Origin: Edaphobacter sp. 4G125
GTDB taxonomy: Bacteria > Acidobacteriota > Terriglobia > Terriglobales > Acidobacteriaceae
Assembly: GCF_014274685.1 (NCBI RefSeq)
Contig: NZ_CP060393.1
Coordinates: forward strand, 989,501-1,053,500
Reading direction: 5' to 3'
Length of the DNA stretch: 64,000 bases
The notes under the pieces are model-generated. The model did no database searches. It saw nothing but the letters and a program-made list of their open reading frames with translations, and was not told the origin of the DNA. Position numbers and translations under genes: made by a program. Shown one piece after another: positions 8,464-15,855 of this stretch (within the stretch, counting starts at the first letter, position 1; each line of letters starts with the position of its first letter).

Positions 8464-9839
8464 AGCGCATTGCGATTCTTGGGGGCGGAATTGCGGGACT
8501 CGCTGCGGCCTACGAACTAGCGCAACTTTCAAGCAAAGGTATATCGATCCGGGTAGAGCTTTTTGAGGCGTCCCCCCGCCTGGGTGGTATCGTCGAAACC
8601 ATTCGTGAGGGCGGTTTTGTCATCGAGGGTGGGCCGGATGGCTGGGTCAGCGAAAAGCCCTGGGCGCGGGAGCTTGCAGTTGAGCTTGGGCTTGAAGAGG
8701 AGCTGATCTACTCGAACGACGATCAGCGCAAGACCTATGTGCTGATCGATGGCGCGCTCAAGGCGATGCCGGATGGAATGCGCATGATGGTTCCGACAGA
8801 CCTTGCGGCGCTCGATGCCTCAGAGTTGTTCAGCGATGAGGCGAAGAGAGCTTTTCATTGCGAGGTGGGTCGTGCTGAAGAGTTGCGCAAAGCTGTTCCT
8901 GAGCACGACGAGAGCGTGGCTGAATTCGTTAGACGACACTTCGGCGATGAGGTGCTGACGAAGATTGGTGCACCTCTGCTAAGCGGTGTCTTTGGTGGTG
9001 ATGTGACGCAGTTGAGTGTCCGCGCCGTGATGGCTCCGTTTGTAGCGCTGGAGCGCGAGCATGGCAGTTTGATCGCAGGACTTCAGGCTCGCGAAGCGAA
9101 GGCGACAAAGAAGACGCCCATCTTCACTACGTTGCGGAGTGGATTGGGGGCGCTGATTGATCGTATGGTTGCTGCGATTCCGCAGGAGTGGATTCATCTC
9201 AACAGAGAGGCGAATGGGCTGGAGCGTGATAGCCAGGGATGGCTGGTTCGAACCAGCTCTGGAGTGGAACATTTTGACGCAGTTTTGCTTGCTACACCGC
9301 TCCATGTCGCACGAGCTCTGTTGGAGCCTATCGATTCGCGTTCAGCTGAGTTGATGCAGATGGATGCCAGCTCAGCAGTTGTTGTGGGCTTCGGCTTTGA
9401 CGATGCAGCAAAGGCACCTGTTCCTTCAGGATTCGGATTCCTCGTTCCGCCGGATTCGAACAGCCTCCTTCTCGCCTGCACGTTTATGGACCAGAAGTTC
9501 AAGGATCGCGTTCCTGCTGGCGGTCGCTTATTGCGAGCCTTCTTCGGAGGGCGGTCGGCGGAGCGTGTTCTTGGGTGCGGCAACGACGAGATTGTAGCGA
9601 TCGCGCGGATGGAGTTGGCGCGGATTCTCGGTCCACTTCCGGAGCCGCAGATCAGTGTTGTAAGACGCCTGCCATTTTCGCTTCCGCAATATGCCGTCGG
9701 GCATCTGGAGCGCATGGCAGAGCTGGATGAGCGAATCCGCGGACTCGGCGGTCTTTGGCTATTGGGAAATGGATATCGCGGTGTCGGGCTGCCGGACCTC
9801 ATTCGCGATGCGCGCGCAGCCGTTCGCGCCTCTTGCTGA
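8460..9839 (+). CDS. hemG: Oxygen-dependent protoporphyrinogen/coproporphyrinogen oxidase (HemG/HemY type)
   Basis: The 459-residue flavoprotein oxidises a porphyrinogen to a porphyrin. The FAD-binding Rossmann motif GGGIAGLAAAYEL is at residues 8-20, and the C-terminal FAD loop GNGYRGVGLPDLIRDA is intact. This is the HemY/CgoX fold, not the small flavodoxin HemG of enterobacteria; the symbol follows common annotation use. ATG overlaps the hemH stop (ATGA), so translation is coupled. It is the last gene of the haem operon; no terminator hairpin is obvious after it. Confidence 0.92.
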   Translation: MKRIAILGGGIAGLAAAYELAQLSSKGISIRVELFEASPRLGGIVETIREGGFVIEGGPDGWVSEKPWARELAVELGLEEELIYSNDDQRKTYVLIDGALKAMPDGMRMMVPTDLAALDASELFSDEAKRAFHCEVGRAEELRKAVPEHDESVAEFVRRHFGDEVLTKIGAPLLSGVFGGDVTQLSVRAVMAPFVALEREHGSLIAGLQAREAKATKKTPIFTTLRSGLGALIDRMVAAIPQEWIHLNREANGLERDSQGWLVRTSSGVEHFDAVLLATPLHVARALLEPIDSRSAELMQMDASSAVVVGFGFDDAAKAPVPSGFGFLVPPDSNSLLLACTFMDQKFKDRVPAGGRLLRAFFGGRSAERVLGCGNDEIVAIARMELARILGPLPEPQISVVRRLPFSLPQYAVGHLERMAELDERIRGLGGLWLLGNGYRGVGLPDLIRDARAAVRASC

Positions 9840-10009
9840 TTTTCGTAATTAACACGGCTCGCAATCCAGCATAGTAAATCGGCCTCGAACCCGATTTGGT
9901 ACACGTTATCCACGGAAATTTAACACTGGATGCTTCAAAACTCTTGAAGGACACGGGCTTTCGAAGGATACTCCAGATGAGGAAGACGGTTGTTGCCTAG
10001 AACCCGATC

Positions 10010-10942
10010 GTGACCCGATATAGCCGTCAAGACGTCCTTCGAATCCTACACCTGAACGCACGACAGATTGTGTCGTGGGAGCGGGCCGAGCTGATCGCCC
10101 TTAAAGAGGAGTATTCCTTCGAGGATCTGGGCCAACTCCGGGCATTGCGCGATCTTCAGGCCCATGCGGCGACCACAAAGAAACGCATCTCGGCCAGTAG
10201 TATTCGAGCTTCGATTGCTGCGATGGAGCGTGTGGCGGGGATGCGGAATCCTTTGCTGGAGACCTCAGCTGTACGGCGTGGATCACGTCTGGCATTTCGA
10301 TTTGATGGAGTTCTGGTCGATCCACTGACACAACAGCTGGTCTTTGACTTTGACGCCCAAACCGGGCAGCGACTTGAGGTTGTGCGGACCAGAGAGGCCC
10401 AAGCCCAAAGCCCGGCGCAGAGGGATGCCGAGTTGCAGGACATGTTTCTTCGGGCGGTCCAGTTTGAAGAGAATCCCGCGACCCTGCAGCAGGCCATCCT
10501 GCTCTATGAGGCTATTCTGATTGTGGAGCCTTCCCATGCACCAACGCTGATCAATCTGGGAACGATTCACTACAACATGCGGCACTTCGAACGGGCCGAA
10601 GGACTTTATCGGCGGGCAACGATGGCAGATCCGGAATATGCCCTGGCATTTTTCGACCTGGGAAATGTGCTGGACGAGATGCAGCATCTGGAAGAGGCGA
10701 TCTGCGCCTATCAGAAGGCGATTGCACTGGTTCCGCAGTATGCGGATGCTCACTACAACCTGGCGCTGGCCTATGAGCGGCAGGGGCAACGGAGGCGTGC
10801 GTTGCGACACTGGCTGATGTATGTTCGGCTCGATCCGGTGGGACCGTGGGCGAGCCATGCACGTGATCAGGCAAGAAAGATTCTGAAGGTGGAGAAGCTC
10901 TCGATCGTAAGTCGCCGAGGCCACCTGGTTCGGGCAGGCTGA
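10010..10942 (+). CDS. MerR-like DNA-binding domain fused to TPR repeats
   Basis: The 310-residue protein begins with a MerR-type winged helix (YSRQDVLRILHLNARQIVSWERAELI, roughly residues 4-30). The second half holds about three tetratricopeptide repeats, recognised by the LINLGTIHYNMRHFERAEGLYRRA-type pattern with consensus Ala/Gly/Tyr spacing. The MerR half suggests DNA binding and the TPR half protein-protein contacts, so a regulator that senses a partner protein is likely; the target is unknown. The start is GTG at 10010 without a clear ribosome-binding site, so the N-terminus is not certain. It stands alone between the haem operon and iscU. Confidence 0.7.
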   Translation: MTRYSRQDVLRILHLNARQIVSWERAELIALKEEYSFEDLGQLRALRDLQAHAATTKKRISASSIRASIAAMERVAGMRNPLLETSAVRRGSRLAFRFDGVLVDPLTQQLVFDFDAQTGQRLEVVRTREAQAQSPAQRDAELQDMFLRAVQFEENPATLQQAILLYEAILIVEPSHAPTLINLGTIHYNMRHFERAEGLYRRATMADPEYALAFFDLGNVLDEMQHLEEAICAYQKAIALVPQYADAHYNLALAYERQGQRRRALRHWLMYVRLDPVGPWASHARDQARKILKVEKLSIVSRRGHLVRAG

Positions 10943-11080
10943 TCTCTCTGATAGAGCATGAGTTAGCTTTCCCGGCCTAAAAGAAAAGGCGGGGGTGCGA
11001 TATTTCAGGGAAAACAGTCGTTCTATGGCGCACCTAAACGATAAGAGTTATCATCTATTAGATAGAGCGAGGACATTCCC

Positions 11081-11500
11081 ATGGCATATAGCGAGAAGGT
11101 CGTAGATCACTACAACAACCCACGGAACGTCGGCACGCTGGATAAAGCTGCGCAAGAGGTCGGTACAGGCCTGGTAGGCGCACCGGAGTGCGGTGACGTG
11201 ATGCGCTTGCAGATCAAGGTCAATCCTGATACGCAGGTGATTGAAGAAGCGAAGTTTAAGACCTTCGGCTGCGGTTCGGCAATTGCTTCCAGCTCGTTGG
11301 CCACCGAATGGGTCAAGGGCAAGACAGTGGAAGAGGCCCTGGCGATCTCGAATACCGATATCGTTAAAGAACTCGCGCTTCCCCCGGTCAAGATTCACTG
11401 CTCGGTGTTGGCTGAGGATGCTATCCGTGCTGCGATCGGCGACTGGAAGAAGAAGAATAGCGTTGCTGAGACGGCCCCTGCTGCGGTTGCGGCTCAGTAA
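11081..11500 (+). CDS. iscU: Iron-sulphur cluster scaffold IscU
   Basis: IscU is the scaffold on which [2Fe-2S] clusters are built from sulphur delivered by a cysteine desulphurase. The 139-residue product has the three ligand cysteines (Cys37 in PECGD, Cys64 in FGCGSA, Cys107 in KIHCSVL) and the LPPVK chaperone-recognition motif (100-104) that HscA binds, which separates IscU from SufU/NifU. An Ala/Val-rich tail after residue 125 is extra. A GAGGA ribosome-binding site precedes the ATG. The desulphurase gene is not adjacent. A strong terminator follows. Confidence 0.93.
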   Translation: MAYSEKVVDHYNNPRNVGTLDKAAQEVGTGLVGAPECGDVMRLQIKVNPDTQVIEEAKFKTFGCGSAIASSSLATEWVKGKTVEEALAISNTDIVKELALPPVKIHCSVLAEDAIRAAIGDWKKKNSVAETAPAAVAAQ

Positions 11501-11520
11501 AGTTTGGCCCAAAAAGTTCT

Positions 11521-11548
11521 GCACCCCGCATGATGGCGGGGTGCTTTT
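11521..11548 (+). terminator. Rho-independent terminator of iscU
   Basis: A 9-bp perfect stem GCACCCCGC / GCGGGGTGC with a six-base loop is followed by TTTT. It lies 20 bases after the iscU stop codon. Confidence 0.9.
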
Positions 11549-11598
11549 GCATGATTAGAAAATCCGCGGCCTACTATAGGACGCGGTGAGGCTTGTTT

Positions 11599-12096
11599 AT
11601 GTCGATGGTTTCGATTCAGCCGACTACTTCGCAGGATGCTACTGCGGCTGCTCCTGAGCAGGTGAAGGACCCGTTTGCAGGAATGACGCTTTTGACTGCG
11701 GAGGGGCAGCAGCCTCGCGCGAAGGCAGCGGTGGAGATTACGAAAAATGCGCTGAAGCGTATCCGTGTGGCGATGGCTAAGGAAGGCGTCTCTCCCGAGC
11801 AGGGCGGCCTGCGCCTCGGGGTTATGGGCGGAGGGTGTTCCGGCCTGAGCTACTCGATCCGGTTCGATTCGCAGCCGAGGGAGCGTGACCGGGTGTTTGT
11901 GTTTGGGGCGGGGGTAGAGACGCCAGGCGATCCTACAGACGCGAAGCCAGTGCGGGTGTTTGTCGATCCGAAGAGCTTCCTGTATCTGGCCGGGATGGTG
12001 CTGGACTTTGAGGAGACCCTGATGCGACAGGGGTTCAACTTTATCAATCCCAACTCAACCAAGAGCTGTGGCTGTGGTTCGAGTTTCACAGCTTAG
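11599..12096 (+). CDS. A-type Fe-S carrier protein (IscA/ErpA/SufA family)
   Basis: The protein passes Fe-S clusters from scaffold to target enzymes. The three conserved cysteines are present: Cys80 in GGGCSG and Cys157/Cys159 in the C-terminal SCGCGSSF motif. At 165 residues it is about 50 longer than E. coli IscA; the extra part is an N-terminal Ala/Pro/Gln-rich extension (1-45) before the family fold begins near AVEITKNALKRI. ATG at 11599 is chosen because GGTGAG lies eight bases upstream; a TTG at 11593 is too close to that site. It has its own transcript, separated from iscU by a terminator. Confidence 0.88.
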   Translation: MSMVSIQPTTSQDATAAAPEQVKDPFAGMTLLTAEGQQPRAKAAVEITKNALKRIRVAMAKEGVSPEQGGLRLGVMGGGCSGLSYSIRFDSQPRERDRVFVFGAGVETPGDPTDAKPVRVFVDPKSFLYLAGMVLDFEETLMRQGFNFINPNSTKSCGCGSSFTA

Positions 12097-12137
12097 AGTT
12101 AACGCCTTATCTCCAGCCTGAAGAGAGAGGTTTCGTC

Positions 12138-12175
12138 AAAATGAAAAATCCCCGTTTTCGGGGATTTTTCATTTT
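12138..12175. terminator. Bidirectional terminator between the A-type carrier gene and infC
   Basis: A perfect 16-bp stem (AAAATGAAAAATCCCC and its complement) surrounds a six-base loop. The A/T-rich outer half gives a U-run on either strand, so it can serve both convergent genes. Confidence 0.9.
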
Positions 12176-12200
12176 GGAGCTACGAAAATTTGTGCTTAGG

Positions 12201-12812
12201 TCAGGCCTGTGCAGTGACAGGTTCGGTCGAGCCCGACTCAGGCTTTGCAGGAGCCGGTTTCTTGGGGGCCGATTCGGCTTTTTTGGAAGGAGCGAGGATG
12301 GCGTGGAGAGTGGTCCCTTCCATGCGTGGCATGAACTCAACAACTCCAGCGTCACCGATATCGGTGATCAGACGATTAATGATCTTGTAGCCCAGATCGC
12401 GATGGGCCATCTGCCGGCCTTTGAAGCGGAGGGACGCCTTGACCTTATCGCCTTCATTCAAAAAGCGCACGGCCTGATTCTTCTTCGTCTGATAGTCATG
12501 TTCGTCCACTGTGACGGAGAACTTCACCTCTTTGATGGTGATGACCTTCTGCTTTTTACGGGCAGCGCGCTCGCTCTTGTCTTTTTCGTAGAGAAACTTG
12601 CCGTAGTCCTGGATCTTGCAGACCGGGGGGACAGCATTGGGAGATATCTCGACCAGATCAAGCGAACGTTCACGAGCCATTTTCAGGGCTTCGAAGGGAG
12701 GCATCACACCGAGCTGTTCGCCGTTTTCGTCAATGACGCGGACTTCGCGAGCACGGATTCGTTCGTTCGTTCGGATGAAGGACTTGGCGGAGCGTTTATC
12801 GATCGGTGGAAT
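12201..12812 (-). CDS. infC: Translation initiation factor IF-3 with an ATT start codon
   Basis: IF-3 binds the 30S subunit and checks start-codon pairing. The family N-terminus (IRTNERIRAREVRVIDENGE) is present in frame upstream of the first ATG/GTG, so the true start must lie further up. The only suitable codon is ATT at 12812-12810, six bases after a perfect GGAGG. It gives 203 residues (M-PPIDKRSAKSF...). AUU is the classic infC start that lets IF-3 repress its own translation. The C-terminus has a Lys/Ala/Pro-rich tail of about 25 residues. rpmI and rplT, the usual downstream partners, are absent: a terminator follows directly. Confidence 0.93.
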   Translation of the reverse strand: MPPIDKRSAKSFIRTNERIRAREVRVIDENGEQLGVMPPFEALKMARERSLDLVEISPNAVPPVCKIQDYGKFLYEKDKSERAARKKQKVITIKEVKFSVTVDEHDYQTKKNQAVRFLNEGDKVKASLRFKGRQMAHRDLGYKIINRLITDIGDAGVVEFMPRMEGTTLHAILAPSKKAESAPKKPAPAKPESGSTEPVTAQA

Positions 12813-12818
12813 AATTCG

Positions 12819-12844
12819 CCTCCACAGCAGGCGTCAGGGCCTGC
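12819..12844 (-). promoter_or_regulatory. infC leader: ribosome-binding site and adjacent hairpin
   Basis: On the minus strand a GCAGGC-N6-GCCTGC hairpin (12827-12844) ends three bases before the GGAGG site (12819-12823) that serves the ATT start. A hairpin this close to the site could affect ribosome access, consistent with IF-3 autoregulation, but that is inference. Confidence 0.45.
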
Positions 12845-13104
12845 CATGCATTTTCTATTCTGGATTTACGGCACTTTTACTACAGAACGCCGTAGAACGA
12901 AGTATAGCACTCCTTGGGATGCGCCTCGGGTGCTGTAGGGCTCGTGGAATTTCCACTTTATGCAGCAAAAATCAGCAATTGCAGGCTGTATCGATTTTGC
13001 CCTTGCCTAAGGGGGAGAAGCAATTCAGGGGCATATGTGTGTATCGTAGAAGCGATACGGAAACGGGCTTGGCGGAGAATGGAGTACGTTTGCAGGAGAA
13101 AGAG

Positions 13105-13665
13105 ATGAAAAGGCGCATTCTACTGGTCGACGATGAGGTTGCAGTGCTGCTGACCCTGAAGGCGGTGCTGGAGATCAATGGTTTTGATGTGGATACGGCT
13201 GCTTCGGGCCGAGAGGGCAAGTTGAAGCTGCGCGCGAACGAGTATCACATGGTGATCAGCGACATGCGTATGGAAAGTGAGAAGGCCGGGGCGGCCGTCA
13301 TTGAAGCGGCGCGGTCGGCATCGTATCGTCCTGCGGTGGCCTTGCTAACCGCATTTCCGCTGGCGGAGGAAGACTGGCAGGAGTTGGGTGCGGATCGCAT
13401 GCTGGTCAAGCCGATGCAAACGCGCCTGCTGCTGGAGCAGATTGATCGATTGATGGAAGCTCATGCGACCCAATCGAATGGGTCCATCGCTTCTGTTGCT
13501 GGAGCGGCCCAACAATCGAGCGGTTCGGATACGAGCCGGGCTGCAAAGAAGACTGGCGCGAAGCGCGCCTCTGCTTCCGAGTCGAAACAAGCACCCAGCA
13601 AGAAGTCAGCACAAAATGTAAAGGCAGAGAAAAAGGCTGCGGTCAGAGGAGGACGCAGGGGTTAG
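13105..13665 (+). CDS. Single-domain response regulator with a basic low-complexity tail
   Basis: Residues 1-120 form a CheY-like receiver: acidic pair Asp9/Asp10, phospho-acceptor Asp53 (VISDMRM), Thr82 and Lys102 (LVKPMQ). There is no DNA-binding or enzymatic output domain. Residues 125-186 are a Ser/Ala/Lys/Arg-rich disordered tail that could bind nucleic acid or another acidic partner. ATG at 13105 is preceded by AGGAGA, and the upstream extension of the frame has no signal. It faces the small DHp-like gene at 13675-13929 tail to tail, only nine bases apart, so the two may be partners. Confidence 0.85.
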   Translation: MKRRILLVDDEVAVLLTLKAVLEINGFDVDTAASGREGKLKLRANEYHMVISDMRMESEKAGAAVIEAARSASYRPAVALLTAFPLAEEDWQELGADRMLVKPMQTRLLLEQIDRLMEAHATQSNGSIASVAGAAQQSSGSDTSRAAKKTGAKRASASESKQAPSKKSAQNVKAEKKAAVRGGRRG

Positions 13666-13674
13666 GCGAATCTG

Positions 13675-13929
13675 TTATGGCTGTGTATGCGTTTTAATGT
13701 AGTTGCGTAACGAGAGATTGATGTCCATGGCTTTATGGACGCCATTATCCATCATGCGAAGCCAATCCGACCCTGGTTCCTTGAGGTTGAGTGTCCCCAG
13801 AAGATAGCTGGTCTGAACGATGATTTCGAGAGCATTGCTCAGCTCATGAGCGAGTTTACGGATCTCGGTTGCCAAGTCGGGCGGAATCGTCTCAGAAGAC
13901 AGGGATTGGTTCTTCGGTGGTTGTTCCAT
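13675..13929 (-). CDS. Small histidine-kinase DHp-like protein without an ATPase domain
   Basis: The 84-residue product contains a helical segment ATEIRKLAHELSNALEIIVQ (20-39) that looks like the H-box of a HisKA dimerisation/phospho-acceptor domain, with His28 followed by Glu29. A second helix (60-80) could complete the helical hairpin. No catalytic ATP-binding domain follows; the protein ends there. It may be a phosphotransfer intermediate or a kinase remnant. The start is ATG at 13929 with GAGGAGG upstream. It is convergent with the response regulator, suggesting a phosphorelay pair. Confidence 0.65.
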   Translation of the reverse strand: MEQPPKNQSLSSETIPPDLATEIRKLAHELSNALEIIVQTSYLLGTLNLKEPGSDWLRMMDNGVHKAMDINLSLRNYIKTHTQP

Positions 13930-14064
13930 CAGGGGCGTTCCCTCCTCGCAATCTTTATTCAGTCTAGATGACGATACAATTGACACAAAAGCTCCGTCTT
14001 TGCGACACTTAAAACTCGCGGTTGTTGTGTTCAGCCTTTGTGGGCAGAGCGCGGAGACACCGTT

Positions 14065-14151
14065 GCCGAAGTGGCGGAATTGGCAGACGCGCATGGTTCA
14101 GGTCCATGTACTCGCAAGGGTGTGGGGGTTCGAGTCCCCCCTTCGGCACCA
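14065..14151 (+). tRNA. tRNA-Leu (anticodon CAG), CCA encoded; prophage attachment target
   Basis: The sequence folds as a class II tRNA: acceptor GCCGAAG/CTTCGGC, anticodon arm CATGGTTCAGGTCCATG with anticodon CAG, a long variable arm, T-arm GGGTTCGAGTCCC, discriminator A and encoded CCA. The prophage has integrated in its 3' end and keeps the gene intact. Confidence 0.97.
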
Positions 14152-14155
14152 AAGA
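14126..14155. repeat. attL core
   Basis: A 30-bp sequence starting GGGTTCGAGTCC and ending CACCAAAGA covers the T-arm and 3' end of tRNA-Leu plus seven following bases. It is identical to 54873-54902. Confidence 0.95.
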
Positions 14156-14164
14156 ATCAATATC

Positions 14165-15325
14165 TTATAAAGAGCCCTGGGCAATCCCAGGGCATTTTTG
14201 TTTTTCTGCGAAAGCGAGAGCAACCGCCTTGTTATTGGATGTGCGCATACGGTCGAATTCAACCTCTCCGTATACCTGGGAAGTCGTGTGCGTGTCGGCG
14301 TGCCTCATTAGGTCTCTCTGTACAGTCAGATCGGCGCCGGCTCGTTCAAGCAGAACTTTATAGCTATGCCTGAATGTGTGCCATCCGAGGTTGAATCCTA
14401 GATCGATCTTGTCTCCAGCAGGGGAGAGGTCCCTTGTTTGTATTCCCCTTGAATCTCGTGGCTTTTTCCCGCCGTTGAGTGGGCTTGCAAATACCCAGTC
14501 TGTTGGCTCTTTCAGATCTACTGAATGGTAGTAGCTTAGGAACGCCTCCATCACTTCCCATGCGAGAGGCAGAGGAGCCTCAGATCGTTCAGTTTTTACT
14601 TCTCCAGTATGCGATTCCACGATAGCTCTCCGAATCCATACCTTCTCCTCTAGGAAGTCAAAGTCTTGCCATTGAAGCGCGAACAGCTCGCTAACCCGTA
14701 GTCCAAGACAATAGGCTCCTATCATCGCAGTCTGTAGAAATAGTGGTGCTCCGTTCATGAGCTGCCAAAATTGCGATGCGTTTATGACGCGAGGCTTTCT
14801 GCGCCGTTTGGTAACTCCCGGTATGGTGAAAAGCGACATGGGGTTTACTGACGCCGGAATCCACTTCCATAGCATCGCAAACCTAAACATCGACCTCATT
14901 TGTCCGAGGATGTTCCCCTTTGTTTTTGGGGCTAGATCAAGTTCTAGTAGCCATTTCCTTACCTCCATTGCGTCGAGCTGCTCTAGAGGTGTCGGTCCCC
15001 ATTTTGGGCGTATGTGGTTGCGGTGGATTTGAGAGTATCCTCTGCGGGTCGAGTAGCGCTTCGGCATCTCTTCCTTTTCGTATCTGTCGATGACGTCGCC
15101 GAACGTGCGTGCTGCTTTCTTTTCTATCCCAGGTCCATTGAACTGATCTCTTAGTAGCTGGGCGGCTCTAGAGGCTTTGGCCTCGGTGGAGTATTCCGAG
15201 AGCAATCCGATGCGAAATCTGGGGCGCTTGCCGTTGGTTTCCGTGAAACGGATGTACCAGCAAGGCCCCAGAGATGTCTTGATCTTCTCGATCGTTCCGG
15301 CTTGATATCTTCCTTGTCTTTCCAT
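14165..15325 (-). CDS. int: Tyrosine-family phage integrase
   Basis: The enzyme catalyses site-specific recombination between the 30-bp cores in tRNA-Leu. The 386-residue product has an arm-binding N-terminus, a SAM-like core-binding domain (about 75-165) and the catalytic domain with Arg210 (GLRVSEL), His316 and Arg319 (HTFRH), His342 (RHAD) and nucleophile Tyr352 (SQVYGE). It reads towards attL and stops ten bases from the core. Upstream sits the excisionase gene in the same direction. Confidence 0.95.
   Translation of the reverse strand: MERQGRYQAGTIEKIKTSLGPCWYIRFTETNGKRPRFRIGLLSEYSTEAKASRAAQLLRDQFNGPGIEKKAARTFGDVIDRYEKEEMPKRYSTRRGYSQIHRNHIRPKWGPTPLEQLDAMEVRKWLLELDLAPKTKGNILGQMRSMFRFAMLWKWIPASVNPMSLFTIPGVTKRRRKPRVINASQFWQLMNGAPLFLQTAMIGAYCLGLRVSELFALQWQDFDFLEEKVWIRRAIVESHTGEVKTERSEAPLPLAWEVMEAFLSYYHSVDLKEPTDWVFASPLNGGKKPRDSRGIQTRDLSPAGDKIDLGFNLGWHTFRHSYKVLLERAGADLTVQRDLMRHADTHTTSQVYGEVEFDRMRTSNNKAVALAFAEKQKCPGIAQGSL
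14175..14203 (+). terminator. Phage-supplied terminator for tRNA-Leu
   Basis: GCCCTGGG-CAAT-CCCAGGGC followed by ATTTTTGTTTTT lies just past attL on the plus strand, inside the 3' end of the integrase gene. It replaces the host terminator that the integration displaced to 54924-54947. Confidence 0.75.
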
Positions 15326-15348
15326 AATTGCCTAAATTTACAACAAAT

Positions 15349-15534
15349 CTATACAAATTGCTCTATAGATTTACGGCTAAATCTCCACAAAGAGCCGATC
15401 TGTTTTCCGGGTAATTCTCCCCTGATAGCTCGATTTATGACCGTTTTATGGGACATTCTCAGATATTCTGCCACTTCTTTGGCCGTCATGATGTCGTGAA
15501 GGTGCTCTTTTGTGCTGTCTTTTATTGCTTCCAT
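15349..15534 (-). CDS. Excisionase-like helix-turn-helix protein
   Basis: The 61-residue protein contains a MerR/excisionase-family DNA-binding domain (MTAKEVAEYLRMSHKTVINRA, then a basic wing GKQIGSLWRFSRKSIEQF). Proteins like this bind attachment or promoter DNA and steer the integrase to excision. ATG at 15534 is chosen over an upstream TTG at 15555 because AGAGGA sits five bases before it. It lies 23 bases upstream of the integrase gene in the same transcript. Confidence 0.8.
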   Translation of the reverse strand: MEAIKDSTKEHLHDIMTAKEVAEYLRMSHKTVINRAIRGELPGKQIGSLWRFSRKSIEQFV

Positions 15535-15577
15535 GGGGTTCCTCTTTATGGACAAAATTACTAATAATTTATCTATA

Positions 15578-15634
15578 ACAAATTTCTCGTTGACTTACGA
15601 CAAATTTGTCGCTAATGTTGCGACATTGTGCAAC
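15578..15634 (+). promoter_or_regulatory. Early rightward promoter with palindromic operator
   Basis: TTGACT (15590-15595) and TAATGT (15613-15618) are 17 bases apart. The spacer holds a perfect 14-bp palindrome CGACAAATTTGTCG (15598-15611). A related sequence ACAAATTTCTCG (15578-15589) lies exactly 22 bases before ACAAATTTGTCG (15600-15611), that is, two helical turns. A further dyad GTTGC-N8-GCAAC (15617-15634) follows. This is the layout of a repressor-controlled switch between the leftward xis-int and the rightward early genes. Confidence 0.7.
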
Positions 15635-15648
15635 AGGAAAGGAGTGGA

Positions 15649-15855
15649 ATGACTGCCATTCAGGAGTTTGGAAGACAGAATCTCGAAGTTCATGCAAGGC
15701 GATTTTCTGTAACGGAGGCTATTCGGGCAATTTGCGGCCTTTTTGCTTCCTGCCCGCACGTAAACACTCACTTTGATGGATTCCGCCAGCGTTGCTGGGA
15801 CTGCGGTCGCGTTCGCACTGATCGCGGCTTGTGGTATCGGGAGGTGCGCCGGTGA
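15649..15855 (+). CDS. First early phage gene; small protein with Cys/His pairs
   Basis: The 68-residue product has a helical N-terminus and a C-terminal CPHVNTHFDGFRQRCWDCG segment whose Cys/His residues could bind one zinc ion. AGGAG five bases before ATG 15649 fixes the start. It is the first gene after the early promoter, a place often used for regulators or host-takeover proteins. The family was not recognised. Its TGA overlaps the GTG of the next gene. Confidence 0.6.
   Translation: MTAIQEFGRQNLEVHARRFSVTEAIRAICGLFASCPHVNTHFDGFRQRCWDCGRVRTDRGLWYREVRR

Noticed and set aside
12141..12938. 265-codon plus-strand frame
   Set aside because: It begins in a terminator hairpin and runs antisense to infC.
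15349..15534. CI-like lysogeny repressor
   Set aside because: The protein has only an excisionase-type helix-turn-helix and lies with int; it lacks a dimerisation or cleavage domain.
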